NCBI GenBank assembly: GCA_025667525.1
Contig: CM046882.1
Location: 211,838,592 to 211,902,591, forward strand
Direction of reading: 5' to 3'
Source: Glebionis coronaria
Taxonomy: Eukaryota; Streptophyta; Magnoliopsida; Asterales; Asteraceae
Length of the DNA: 64,000 bases
In this document: piece after piece, positions 24,301-36,043 of the stretch
Layout: each line of letters begins with the position of its first letter
Position numbering within the stretch: the stretch's first letter is position 1
Position numbers and translations under genes: made by a program
Notes under the pieces: model-generated
The model's database searches: none
What the model saw: the letters and a program-made list of their open reading frames with translations, nothing else
Told to the model about the DNA's origin: nothing

Positions 24301-24403
24301 AAAAGCCCTATCTCAAAATAGGTTTCAGTATCTCGTTGGCCGTCTTGGTATGAAGTATATGACTCCCGAAGACTTGGAGGTTTTGGCAAATGAAGCTGCT
24401 TGA
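21335..24403 (+). pseudogene. Copia element G pol: integrase, reverse transcriptase, RNase H
   Basis: Resumes after element E with the pre-integrase motif HQRLSHLNF, then CSSCELGKAKR, integrase (LHMDLCGPMRVESINGKKY, DDYSR, RTDRGTEF, QNGVVERWNRT) with a frame change near 21750, RT ([36 protein letters not shown] at about 23430) and RNase H (SWSSKKQDCTSLSSAEAEYV, YCDSKSAI, DLFTKAL). Stops at 23065-23067, near 23871 and near 23967, and a shift near 23575, break it. The catalytic YVDD is intact. The last codon is at 24401-24403, the usual copia polyprotein end. Confidence 0.93.
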
Positions 24404-26961
24404 TTTTTCTCTCAATATGACTTCTAAGCGCATCACAGCTTAGGACTCGGACCTTAACTAAGGAAAGTTTATCTCGGACGATAACTTATCCTTCTCAACG
24501 AGAAATTCATATTTCTCAGTCATGAGCTTCCTATAAAAACATTCAAAGTTTTTAAGTTCATGAAAAATGACTTCTAAGTAAATGTCAGCTTAGAACTCGT
24601 ACTTCCACTTCAAGAAAGTTTATCACGGATGATAACTTATCCTCCACAACGGGAAATTAATTTTTCTCGGTCATGCGCTAGTCACAAAACATTCAAAGTT
24701 TTGAGCTCATGTAAATCGCAATTTATTTTAAAACCGTTGAACATAATTTTTCAAGAATTTCTCAAAAGATTTTTCTAAATCTTTCAAAATTTTGTGTTCA
24801 ACACTACCTTCCTCATATGTGGTTTTCATATCTCAAAATTGTCATATGTTATTTTGATCAATTTTTAGGGGGAGCGTTTTAAAATCAATCCTTTTAATGT
24901 TGTTGGGTACATCTCTAAAATTGTCATATTTTATGTATCCAACACATTCCGAAAATGGTTTAAAACTGTCATATGTAATATACTATATCGGATAAGGCAT
25001 CTCAACTCCGTACCTCAACATATTTTTTGGTGTCGCTTTTCTAGAATTTTGTCAAATTTTGTCTCAAGACACACATATATTGTTGAGGGGGAGCGACCCG
25101 ACTGAAAATGTTCCATGATTCATGCGTGCACACATGTTTTTCTCCCGTTGATTTTTCGGAAATTGTCATATTTTAATCAATTGGTATCTCTAATATTATA
25201 TTTTTATATTAGAGATCGGGGGAGAAAATGTGATTAAAATGTAATATATCGCAACAAGTGATCTTAAAGACTCAAGTGCAACTCTTTCCTTCAAATGCCA
25301 AACTATTTCGTATATCGATGCATGTGTGTAGGGGGAGCTTTTCGAAAATATAAAACTTTCAAAGTGTTAAAAGTTTTGATTTTTATCAAGCACTTTGAAT
25401 GGTTTTCAATGGTTTTATGGTTACGATCTTTACCCAAAACAACCTACTATCCACTACGGAACGATGGAGTCAAAAGGTGGTTTAGGATATGAAACTAAGT
25501 CCTATGATCCAACCAGAACCGGAGGGATCTACCCAAGGACATTCCATAGCTAGAAATAGTTGTCCTTAGGAAACATGGAGTTGAATGAAGCTGAATGCGG
25601 ACCAATTACTTAAGTTAGCACTGGAACAATCACAACAAGGTGCTAGTGATGACGTATTGGTAAGCATTGAAGGAGTTGAATATTCTATGCAACTTAGGCA
25701 GAAACCGGGTTAACACATCTTTTGAAGACAAGTGTCATGGACCCTGTCATGCGATGCACAACCCTTCCCCAGCCATTCGAGTTTCTCTCAAAAGAAACTT
25801 GTCTCATTGTCACGGAGATCAACACGTATCTATTGACTTTCTCACTCCGAGTTAGTTAATATTGAAAAAGGTGGCAGTCTGCTCCAGCCTCCGATTACCA
25901 AAATGCACTTATTGAGTCTTGAGCCAAAACGAGATCAATCTATCATCTCATTAGGACACAATCGAGTCCTACGTATTATCCTTGTGATATTGCCAGAACA
26001 TCTGAGTGATACGATTCAAAATGAAGATGGAAATCTTGCTTAAGCCAGCATTAAACAAGCTCATGGTAGGTAACTTGTGCGATTCTACACGAATCAAACT
26101 TGTGAGAACTGGAAAGCAACTAAGTTTCGATTCTTAGTTGGTTCAAACTTGATTCCAGGTTTCTTCGTAAAATCCGTGTGATCTTGCCAGAACATTCAGA
26201 GTGACACTCATTAGTGTTCACTGTGACGAATGGAAATCCTTCCAGTGTCAACATCAAATAGCGCTGCGGTAGGTAACTCACAAGATTCTCTATGAATCAA
26301 GCTTGTGACAAACTGGAAAACAACAATGGTGTGATTCTTTTAGAATCAAACTTGTTCCAGGAATTCTGAATTGACAACTCTAATCAGACGGATAATTTAT
26401 CCTTATGATTCACTCTTTACGTTCGCAGTCTGCTTTGAGACGGTCGAGTAAAGAGAACTGGCTACTACGGCTGGGAAACCCTGTCAAGGAGGTTCTTAAT
26501 CGAATCTACCCGATCACAGGTATGGTATCTGATACCGTCTAACGGCCTTCACCGACCGGAAGTCAAATGCTACCGAGTTAGGATGAAATGTTCAAAGGCA
26601 TTTGATCCGTGTCTATATATGTTGCTGCATATCAAGAAGGTGGCGTAGCTGTGTTCTAACCGATGTCGATTCAGAAGTCACAAGAGCACAAGATGACGAT
26701 AATCAAGATACCTAAGAATGTAAGAATGTAAAAGGGTTATCTAAGTAACAAGGAGCATAAGATGAAGATCTCAAGCACTCAAAGTCAAATGACAAAAGCT
26801 AAAGATAAAGATCACAAGGCATGAAGGAACAAAACCGTTACAAACAAGATCAAGACCAAGATACAAGACCAAAGCAGGAAGATCTCCTCTAAAACAATGT
26901 ATTCACTCAATCATCTTATGCTTTTTAAGCTTTTTAAGATGACAAATACATTGGGGGAGAT
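24404..26961 (+). other. Long 3' noncoding region of element G with tandem duplications
   Basis: No gene is supported. A unit of about 150 bp (ATGACTTCTAAG to TTCATG) occurs at about 24418-24565 and 24568-24715, and a unit of about 200 bp (GCCAGAACAT to GGAATTC) at about 25990-26165 and 26190-26370. GGGGGAGC-like purine tracts recur near 24868, 25087, 25220 and 25331. The tract used for priming, ATTGGGGGAGAT, is at 26950-26961, next to the LTR. Confidence 0.75.
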
Positions 26962-27328
26962 TGTTAGCCGTATATTTTATATAGTCGAACAAGAATGTAA
27001 TAGGTCATCTTAGTCGTTATTGGTCTTGTATTGTAATAGGTTAGTCGGGAAAATCAGGCTTGGACTTTAAGCTAATATTTTATAAGTTAGGGGCGTAAGC
27101 CCAAGACAAATCCAAGCCCGTCCCATGTCACTTAAACCCACGGCCCAACAAGCCAAGTTTATATATACCCTCTTCCATGTGTGGAAGACGGTGTTGGTCA
27201 TTATTACTTTCTCTCTCTAGTAATCTTTTACCATCCAACCTCTCTCTTGTTTCTCTCTCTACTTTTCTTCTCTTTCTCTCTCTAAATATCATTAGTATTG
27301 TGTATTATAGATTGATATGGGATTAACA
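26962..27328 (+). repeat. 3' LTR of element G (367 bp)
   Basis: Runs from TGTTAGCCG to GATTAACA, follows the purine tract and is itself followed by TSD TGATC (27329-27333). About 14 differences from the 5' LTR by eye. Confidence 0.95.
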
Positions 27329-27333
27329 TGATC

Positions 27334-27889
27334 CTATCTTTCTTGTCTTGAGATCCTTTAGCCTTAGTAGACATAATTACTCCTGTAGAAGCCATGGGAA
27401 AATTAGTGACAGATTTTGATTTAGCCTTGATGGGTGTGTTTAATATAGGCTTAGATCCTGGATTCTTATTAAATGGAGTAATGGCAATGGTAGGGGTTTT
27501 TTGTTTCAGTGGTGTAGAACCCGGTTGTCCTATGTACTTCAAGTGCTCTAAGCATTGTTGTACCCTCTCAATGTAAGCATGAGCAGAGTAATAGTGACTA
27601 TTCATAGGATCAATTTCATAGAAATCATCTACCACATCCCTAGCAAGCTCCGCGTGCTTAACTACATCATCCATATACCACTTATATAATAGTGGGTTGT
27701 GCTTATTGTACTGGTTCTTAGTGATCACCACCTTGTTGGTTTTTGGAGCACTAGAGGTCGGGGCAGAGATTGTAGCTGGATTATCAACAACTTCTTGTCC
27801 TTTGAGTTGAAGTGTCTCCTTTAATTCAGCCAAACCATGTTTTTGTCTATGAGTTGAATATTTAAGTCAGAGATTTCCTCACACAAAAT
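27334..27889 (-). pseudogene. Copia element F, linker region (second piece)
   Basis: The minus-strand reading contains LAELKETLQLKGQEVV, KNQYNKHNPLLYKWYMDDVV and AYIERVQQCLEHLKYIG, the helical linker between nucleocapsid and protease of TNT1-like copia elements. The upstream part (27840-27889) reads EEISDLNIQLIDKN in another frame, so a small indel lies near 27835. On its left it continues into 7836-7213 across element G. On its right it meets the LTR of element D at an imprecise, deleted junction. Confidence 0.82.
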
Positions 27890-28626
27890 ACTAAAACAGA
27901 AAAAGCACATAATACTAAAACAGAAAAAGCAGATATACCAAATAAGCTCAAAATCAGATAAAAAAACTTATCAGCAAAGCACTAATCAAATAACAGATAT
28001 CTAAAACTTAAATAAGCCAATACCAAACTATGCAGACTAAAATACAGAAAACTTAAAACTAATTCTAGCAGACTTAAAAATAAACTACCAAACAATCTTA
28101 AAGACCAAATAACCAGCAGACTAATTTAATCAGGAATCATTTAAGTTAAAAAAACAAAAACTAACTCCAATATAAGAAATCAAACTCAACTATAAGCAAA
28201 AATCAAACATAAGCAAAAATCAGCTAAGCAAAAGCAGATAAAGATATTAAATCTAAGCAGAATACAACCAAATCAAAATAACAGATAACCCAATAAAATC
28301 AAACAAGCTTAAACAAATAAAATCACAACATCTCAATTATCTAAATAACATAAAAACTAAGAACATGAAACTTAAAAATGAAGATGAACCTGGTGACGAA
28401 ACCGTTGCGACGAAGGAAGGCGCTGAACCCCTTTTAAATCTAAACCGAGACCACCGTTTAAACCAAAAGAACCTCCAATCATCAACAAATCACGAACCAA
28501 TATCTCGAACCAGATTTTTAACAAACTTCCCAGTAGGGGAAATTTTATACCAAAATTTATTTAATATTATTAATTAAAAACAGATTAAAGATTAAATTGC
28601 AATAAAATTAAAATAAATAAAGAGAC
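27890..28626 (-). repeat. 3' LTR of element D, part 1 (left fragment)
   Basis: AT-rich sequence co-linear with about 59544-60290 of the 5' LTR. Relative to that copy it has a tandem extra copy of a unit of about 24 bp (AATACTAAAACAGAAAAAGC plus CACAT) at 27886-27934 and lacks everything corresponding to 58821-59543. The exact left border is uncertain by about 20 bp. It is cut on the right by element B. Confidence 0.82.
28622..28626. repeat. TSD of element B (GAGAC), left copy
   Basis: GAGAC before the B LTR is repeated at 51549-51553 after the B 3' LTR. The flanking LTR of D reads continuously once B is removed. Confidence 0.95.
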
Positions 28627-30248
28627 TAATAAGTGTGAAAACACTTATCCTTTTACCACTTATTCCAAATAATAACAAGACCAAAACGTGTATTGTATGT
28701 CGTAAAAGTCGGAATTATGCGTGGTTTGTGTTTTTATTGTGTTTTAGGACCAAAAGATGAAAAAGGAAGAAAACACGGGCTTTCACGGGCTTTTATCGAA
28801 GAAAACGAGAAAAGAAGAAGTCAAAAGATCAAGAGTGCAAAAAGAACGGAAGTCCAAGGCCTATTCTGAAGATTTATCGAAGAAAAAGTCTAAAGACGGA
28901 AGTTTAATGAAGTCGAAGAACTCAAGTCTAATTATAGAAGAAAATTATAAGACGAGTTCAAATCCCGAGACGACGTCGAGAAAGACAAAGGATTTAAATC
29001 GAGTCGACCCAAGAAGAAAGAAAGAGGAGTTAACACATGCTCTCCCTCATTGCCTATAAATACACTCCTAAACACATTAGGAGGGGAGTTAGCTAGTTTT
29101 AATTTTCATTTTTTTCCTTTCTAAGTTTTTAGAGAGAGAAAGTTTTAAGCTTTCTCTAACTAAGTTTTCATCTTTTCTTCATTTTTATCTTTCAAGTTTA
29201 AGCTTTTAATCATCCTTGTATTTGGATTTCATTAATCACAAGTTCAAGTTAAGCTTTTTGTTCATTAATCTCTTTCTACATTTCTTGATTTTGTTTTACC
29301 TTTGATCCGAAATACATTTGATCCGTGATTGATTTTGATGTTTTCGTGATTAAAAAGTTAATCTTTTTATTTCTACATAAGTTTTATACGTTTAAGCTTT
29401 AAGCTTTTGTGCTTATTGGCTTATTCCGTTGCTATAGCATATTTAGTCTTTTGGAAGTTTGATTCATCAAGCTTGCTTAATCCATGTTTTGAAAAGCTTT
29501 AAAGTTGTGCTTGTTTTTATTTTGTCAAGACTTAAATTAGTGCTTATTCGTCTGGTTTATTTTTGGCTTATTCACTTCTGCTTATTTGCTCTTTGATTTC
29601 CATCTTATTATGCTTAAGGATTTTACCAGCTACGATCAAGTGAGTGTGATCGCATAAACCCCTAGGGTTTCTACTTGCGATCCATCACTTCGATCACCCA
29701 GTACGATCGCTTGTTGCGATCACACTCCTTTATCCACACCACGATTACTTGTTGCGATCGTGGGTGCGATCCTAGAGTGCGATCCGTGGCTACGATTGCT
29801 GTGGGTGCGATCATGTGTTTCCATCGCATTGAGTGCGATCTCTTATCTCCATCGCATTGAGTGTGATCCCCTATACTTTGATCTAGGCTGCGATCTGTGC
29901 TACGATCGTAGGCTTGGACCTGAGTACGATCCATATTGCGATCAGAGTACGATCGCATTGCGATCTGACTCTGGTTTTTGTTTTTATTTCCTTAGTTTTC
30001 AAATTTAACTTTTCCCACCTTTTTACTTAGTTTATTTTAAACAAGTTTTCAAGTTTTTAATCGTTTACCTTGTTTTAATTTAATTTGTAAAGTTTTTATT
30101 TTACTCAATGACATTTTATTTTAAAAATAGATAATCAACCAACCATTTTATTTTCCACCAAGAACAATTGAGTCGCACTTTCTACCAATAATCAATTCGA
30201 AAAGATTGGAACGAAATTATTTCATACTTGGCTAAAAACCTTGTATTA
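28627..30248 (+). repeat. 5' LTR of element B (1622 bp)
   Basis: Begins TAATAAGTG and ends TTGTATTA, so its ends are TA/TA with a 5-bp terminal inverted repeat. Borders are confirmed by the 3' LTR and the TSD. A hairpin lies at 28630-28647, a TATA box TATAAATA at 29055-29062, and a GCGATC motif array at 29628-29972. Ends next to the primer site. Confidence 0.94.
29628..29972 (+). repeat. Array of TGCGATC-type motifs in the B 5' LTR
   Basis: More than 20 copies of (T/A)(G/A)CGATC or close variants in about 340 bp, with irregular spacers; several read CGATCG. A second copy lies in the 3' LTR at about 39099-39440. The position within the LTR, downstream of the TATA box, equals that of the ATTCCGATC array in E. 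Confidence 0.85.
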
Positions 30249-30250
30249 AA

Positions 30251-30265
30251 TGGCGCCGCTGTCGG
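30251..30265 (+). other. Primer-binding site, tRNA-Asp type (element B)
   Basis: TGGCGCCGCTGTCGG lies 2 bp after the LTR, as in element E. Confidence 0.82.
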
Positions 30266-30468
30266 CTCTTTTCGTTAAGATTAACGGTTTTTAGTGAGAG
30301 ATGCGTTGGATTTTGGGATCCGTTCATCTTTTGAACGTTATTTTTCTTGCTTTAAAATTTTCAAAAATCCTAAAAAAATATAAAATTTTCAAAAATACGA
30401 AAAAAAAAGAAAAACATAAAAAACCAAAAATATTTCTTTTCTATCTTTATTTTCTTTTGTAGGTCTGC
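30266..30468 (+). other. Leader of element B with putative intron
   Basis: GTGAGAGA at 30294, an AT-rich stretch, then pyrimidine-rich sequence and TTTTGTAG ending at 30462, six bases before the gag ATG. The arrangement parallels E. A hairpin-capable CGTTCA/TGAACG pair sits near 30322-30338. Confidence 0.4.
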
Positions 30469-33400
30469 ATGCGTACTCGTGCTCGTAAGAAGAAAGTAGC
30501 TCAAGCCGAAGTCATTTCTCCACCTATTGTCACCATGGACAATCAACCAATGATCGAGCTTTTGCAATCGCACGTAGAGGGCAACACCGATGCTATTGTC
30601 ATACCTGAGATTGGAGCCAACAATTTTGAACTGAAATCCGGATTCATTCAAATGGTCTCTGCTCAACCTTTCTTGGGGCGTTCACTTGATGATCCCCATG
30701 ACCATATTAAAAGGTTTCTTCAACTCACCAATACGGTTAAGTACAATGGGGTTTCACAAGAAGTTATTCGCTTGCAACTTTTTCCTTTCTCCTTAGAGGG
30801 ACAAGCCCAGAGTTGGCTTGATAAGGAACCGCCACAAAGTATTCTTACGTGGACGGATTTAGAGACGAAGTTCATCAACTACTTTTTCCCACCCTCACGT
30901 ACTACCGCTTTGCGAAATGAGATCATTACATTTGAAAAAAAGTACGGTGAGACATTTAGTGAATCTTTGGACCGTTTTAAGGAACTTTTAAGAAAGTGTC
31001 CACAACATGGTTTAACAAAAGTACATCAAATCAATACTTTTTACAATGGTTTAAGCATGAATGACCAAGATTCAATAAATAGTGCCTCGGGGGGTAATAT
31101 TTTGGTTAAGTCTTCTAATGCCGGCTTGGGATATTATTGAGAATAAGTCTAGAGTGCAAACCAAGAGTGTTCGGACTAATGTGGCTAGTGCTAGCACTAA
31201 TGAGAGCGACAAGAGAATTGATAAGCTTACTTCGCTTGTTGAATCACTTGCTCTCCAAACCGCTAACAACACCAAAGCTATAAATGCCCAAGTTAATGCT
31301 ATGAGTCAATCATGTGAAATATGCGGGGGACCTCACTCATACACCGATTTTCCTTCGACTCACGACAATCCGAAAAATGTGTATGCCGCCAATGGTAACT
31401 TCTCTACGGGAGGCTATCAAGCATGTCCTTAAGGTGACCGCAATTTGCTCAGCTATCGCTCAAATAACTTTCTTTCACCACCCGGTTTTCCCCCACAAAA
31501 CCCAAACAACCTCAATCGCAACAATCAAAACCAACCTCGTGCTCCAAATCAATATCAAACCCAAAGAACCCCATATCCACCTCAAAGAAACAACCAAGTT
31601 TACCAACAACCCGCTTATCAACCACCTGCCTACCATGCTCCTCCTCCCAACCAACCCACCGCATTACACCAAGACGTTGAAACTTACATGAGGACTAATG
31701 ATGCGATAGTGCAAAATCTTCAGCGGGAAATGGCCAATATGAAAGCAGATATGGTGAAACAAGGGAATGATCTTCGAGCCGATATGCGAAACACTTTGGC
31801 AAGTCAAACGAATGACTTCAGGAACATGATGGCTAGTTTTTTACCAAGTAATCAAGCCTATGGTTCGGGTTCTCTTTCGAGTAACACCGTTGCTAATCCA
31901 AGAGGGGAGATGAAAGCAATCACCACTCGCAGTGGAAAAGGTTTAAAGGAACCCGAGCTTCCTACACCTACACCGGTGATTGTGACAAAGGAAAACCAGT
32001 CTCCTTCTCCAATTCCTCCACCTTCTATTTCTCCAACACCTCCAACTTATACTTCTCCAATTCCACCACCTTCTACTTCCACCCCTCCACCACCCAAGGA
32101 TGTGAGTGAGAATTCCATACCAAAGCCTTCATCTCAACCTAATATACCTTATCCCTCAAGGTTGAGGAAAGAGAAATTGAAGAACAAGGATGATATTCAG
32201 GTTTCTAACTTTCTCAAAATGTTTAAACAATTGGATTTCAATATCTCCTTTGCTGAGGCTCTCGCTCACATGCCCAAATATGCTAAAATGTTTAAAGATC
32301 TTCTCAGTGATAAGGAGAAACTCCTTGATATCGCTCAGACCCAACTTAATGAGAATTGCTTTGCAGTCCTCTTAAGGAAATTACCAACAAAACTTGGTGA
32401 TCCGGGTCGTTTCTTGATTCCTTGTAACTTCCCCGGGGTAGAGAATTGTATGGCCCTAGCCAATCTAGGTGCTAGTATAAACTTAATGCCATTAAGTGTT
32501 TGGAAACACTTATCTCTACCCGAGCTAGTCCCCACACGAATGGATTTGGAATTAGCTAACCGTACGGTTGCTTATCCAATGGGGATAGCCGAAGATGTCT
32601 TCGTTGGTCTCGACAAATTCACCTTTCCGACGGATTTTGTTGTCGTTGACTACGAGATGGATCCCCGTGTTCCATTAATCGTTGGACGTCCATTCCTAAG
32701 GACCGGTCTCACTCTCATTGATGTAGCCGCGGGCGAATTAATCATGAGAGTTGGTGACGATAAAATCGTCTTCAACATGGGTAAACTTTCTAAGCAGCCT
32801 TCTGACAACGAGAGTGTTAATTTCATTGACGTTCTTGATGAGGCTTGTGAAGAACATTTCAAAGACGCTTGTAAAAGTGGTTCTTCTTCTCTACCCATTG
32901 TTAAGACCGTTGCCTCTATTGCTCCATCACTAACTCCATTTGGAGAAAGTGATTTCATCTTGAAAGAATTCGAAGCAACTTTGGGAGATGTGGACTTACA
33001 ATATGACGATTATCCCTCCAATTGGGATGAAGACATTCGTACCATTGAGAAACTTCTCAACGAGGACCATATTTCTCCACCATCTCCTAAGGATATCTCT
33101 ATCGATGAACCGAATTTGACTACGCCTTCCATCGACAATCCTCCGGATTTAGAGCTTAAGGACCTACCGTCTCATCTCGAGTACGTTTTCCTTGACGATA
33201 ACAAGAAGTCACCCGTAATCATCACAAAGGACTTGAAAGAGGAAGAAAAATCTCGACTTATCGTCGTGCTAAAGAAACATAAGAAAGCGATTGCTTGGAA
33301 AATCTCCGATATTCGTGGAATTGATCCTCACTTTTGCACACATAAATTCTCATGGTGGACGACTTTAAACCCACTATTCAAAGCCAACGAAGGGTGAAAC

Positions 33401-36043
33401 CTAAGATCCATGACGTTATAAAAAAAGAGGTTATCAAACTTCTTGATGCGGGAATGATCTACCCTATCTCGGATTCACCATGGGTTAGTCCCGTCCATTG
33501 TGTGCCTAAGAAAGGCGGAATCACCGTTGTGCCCAATAAAAACAACGAGTTGATTCCTACTCGTCTCGTTACAGGGTGGAGAGTTTGTATAGACTATCGT
33601 AAACTCAATGATGCTACGAGAAAGGATCATTTTCCCCTTCCTTTCATGGACCAAATGCTTGAACGTCTAGCGGGTAATGACTATTACTGCTTCTTAGACG
33701 GTTTCTCGGGATATTTTCAAATTCCCATAGATCCCAAAGACCAAGAGAAAACCACATTCACTTGTCCTTATGGAACATTTGCTTACAAAAGAATGCCTTT
33801 TGGCTTATGCAATGCTCCCGGGACTTTCCAAAGGTGTATGATGGCTATCTTCCATGACATGGTTGAAGAACCTATGGAAGTCTTCATGGATGATTTCTCG
33901 GTCTATGGTGATTCCTTCTCTACTTGCCTTGCCAATTTGGAACGCATGCTTAAGCGGTGTGAAGACACTCGCCTTGTTCTAAATTGGGAAAAATGTCATT
34001 TCATGGTAAAAGAAGGCATTGTTCTTGGACATAAAATCTCCAAACCCGATCTTGAAGTCGACCGTGCGAAAGTGGATGTCATAGCGAAATTACCTCCACC
34101 TTCAACTGTGAAGGGTGTGAGAAGTTTCTTTGGTCATGCGGGCTTCTATCGTCGATTCATTCAAGATTTTTCTAAAATCGCTCGCCCGATGACCCACCTC
34201 TTGGAAAAAGATACTCCTTTTATCTTTTCTAAAGAGTGTCTTGAATCCTTCAATCTTCTTGTGGATAAGCTAACTAAGGCACTGGTCTTGGTTACCCCTA
34301 ATTGGGAGCTACCTTTTGAATTGATGTGTGATGTTAGCGACTTTGCTATTGGAGCGGTTTTGGTCCAAAGAGTGAACAAACACTTCCAACCAATCCACTA
34401 TGCTAGCAAGACAATGACGGGGGCTCAATTGCATTATACCACTACCGAAAAAGAGCTTTTAGTTGTAGTGTATGCTTTTGAGAAGTTTCTCCCCTATCTT
34501 ATCCTTTCTACCACAATTGTCTATACCGACCATTCCGCGTTCAAGTACTTGTTGACTAAACAAGATTCTAAGCCAATACTTCTTCGTTGGGTTTTGCTCC
34601 TTCAAGAATTCAACATTGAAATTCGTGACAAGAAGGGAGCCGAAAACCTAGCCGCGGATCATCTAATTAAACTTGAGGATCCTTATCAAGGGGATCATCC
34701 GAATCAAGAGATCAATGACTCTTTTCCCCTTGAGGCCTTAATGTCTATCAAGTCCAATCTTGATGACACCCCATGGTTTACGGACATTGCAAACTACTTA
34801 GCGGGTGGAATTCTCAAGGAAGGGTTAACGTCTCAAAAAAAGAGAAAGTTCTTTAAAGACATTGAACATTATTTTGGGACGACCCTTACCTTTTCAAACA
34901 ATGTGCGGATCTTGTCATTTGTCGATGTGTTGATGGGCCGACAGCTTTACAAATCCTTGATGCTTGCCATAAAGGACCCACTGGTGGTCACTTTGGTCCC
35001 AATTACACCGCGAAGAAAGTATTCGACTCTGGATTCTATTGGCCCACCATTTATCGTGACGCTCACGAAATGGTTAAACATTGTGATGCTTGCCAAAGAC
35101 AAGGCAAGATCACACATAAAGATGAGATGCCTCAAAATTTCATACAAGAATGTGAAATCTTTGATGTTAGGGGTATCGACTTTATGGGGCCATTTCTATC
35201 ATCTAAAGGGAACAAGTACATCCTCGTAGCCATTGACTACGTTTCTAAATGGGTTGAAGCTAAGGCTCTCCCTACGAACGATGCGAGGGTGGTTGTGAAC
35301 TTTTTGAAGCATCTTTTCGCTCGATTCGGTGTTCCTCGTGCTATAATCAGTGACCGCGGGACTCATTTTTGCAATGATCAATTCGCAAGAGTCATGGCTA
35401 AGTACGGTGTCAATCACCGTCTTTCTACTGCTTATCATCCCCAAACTAATGGACAAGCCGAGATACTAACCGCGGATTGAAGCGAATTCTAGAGCGTGCT
35501 GTGGGAGAGTATCGTGCCTCGTGGGCCGATAAGTTAGATGATGCTTTGTGGGCCGATAAGACCCTGATTGGTTGTACACCTTATCGTCTTGTGTACGGGA
35601 AAGCATGCCACCTCCCTATAGAGTTGGAACATAAGGCATACTGGGCCTTGAAGTGGGCTAACTTCGACATCAACAAAGCCGGCGATCTTCGGAATATTCA
35701 ACTCAACGAGCTCAACGAACTAAGGAATGAAGCTTATGAGAATTCATTGATTTACAAGGAGAAGACCAAGATCATCCATGATGCAAGGATTAAGAACCGA
35801 GAGTTACACGTTGGTGATCAAGTCTTACTTTTTAACTCTCGGTTGAAGATCTTCTCGGGCAAGTTGAAGAGCTATTGGTCTGGTCCATTCACCATCGCCA
35901 AAGTCTTCCCATATGGCACCATTGAGCTTTCTCAGCCAAATGGGCCCAATTTTAAGGTGAATGGCCAGCGTGTGAAGTTGTACTTTGGTGAGGACATCTC
36001 TCATGAGATGATTCCATCCCTCACCACGGTTCCCTTGAATTAA
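30469..36043 (+). pseudogene. Athila-like Gag-Pol of element B (broken)
   Basis: Gag starts MRTRARKKK at 30469 (RLFPFSLEGQAQSWL type, then ETFSESLDRFKELL), shifts frame near 31120, meets TAA at 31430-31432 and goes on through a Pro-rich linker to protease (ALANLGASINLMPLSVW near 32460, where the usual Asp is Asn). A shift near 33350 leads into RT (DAGMIYPISDSPWVSPVHCV, VCIDYRKLND, VFMDDFSVY near 33885), RNase H (ELMCDVSDFAIGAVL, VYTDHSAFKYLL) and integrase (WGHFYH-type shifted text, then [38 protein letters not shown]) with shifts near 34880 and 35470. It ends TTVPLN at 36043. Full enzyme set but not expressible. Confidence 0.93.

Larger units (their letters stand above)
7842..27328 (+). mobile_element. 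Element G: Ty1/copia retrotransposon, 19.5 kb including nested E
   Basis: Both LTRs are 367 bp (7842-8208 and 26962-27328), start TGTTAGCC and end GATTAACA, and are flanked by TGATC. Without element E the length is about 10 kb. By eye I count about 14 differences between the LTRs, near 4 percent, so it is an old insertion. The N-terminal part of gag is missing. Protease, integrase, RT and RNase H follow in copia order but are broken by stops and shifts. The 3' untranslated part of about 2.5 kb is unusually long. Confidence 0.95.

Noticed and set aside
28757..29059. Lys/Ser-rich plus-strand frame in the B LTR, with a similar one at 38293-38517
   Set aside because: It is LTR sequence (GAAGAAA-rich) with a frame that shifts between the two copies; not a gene.
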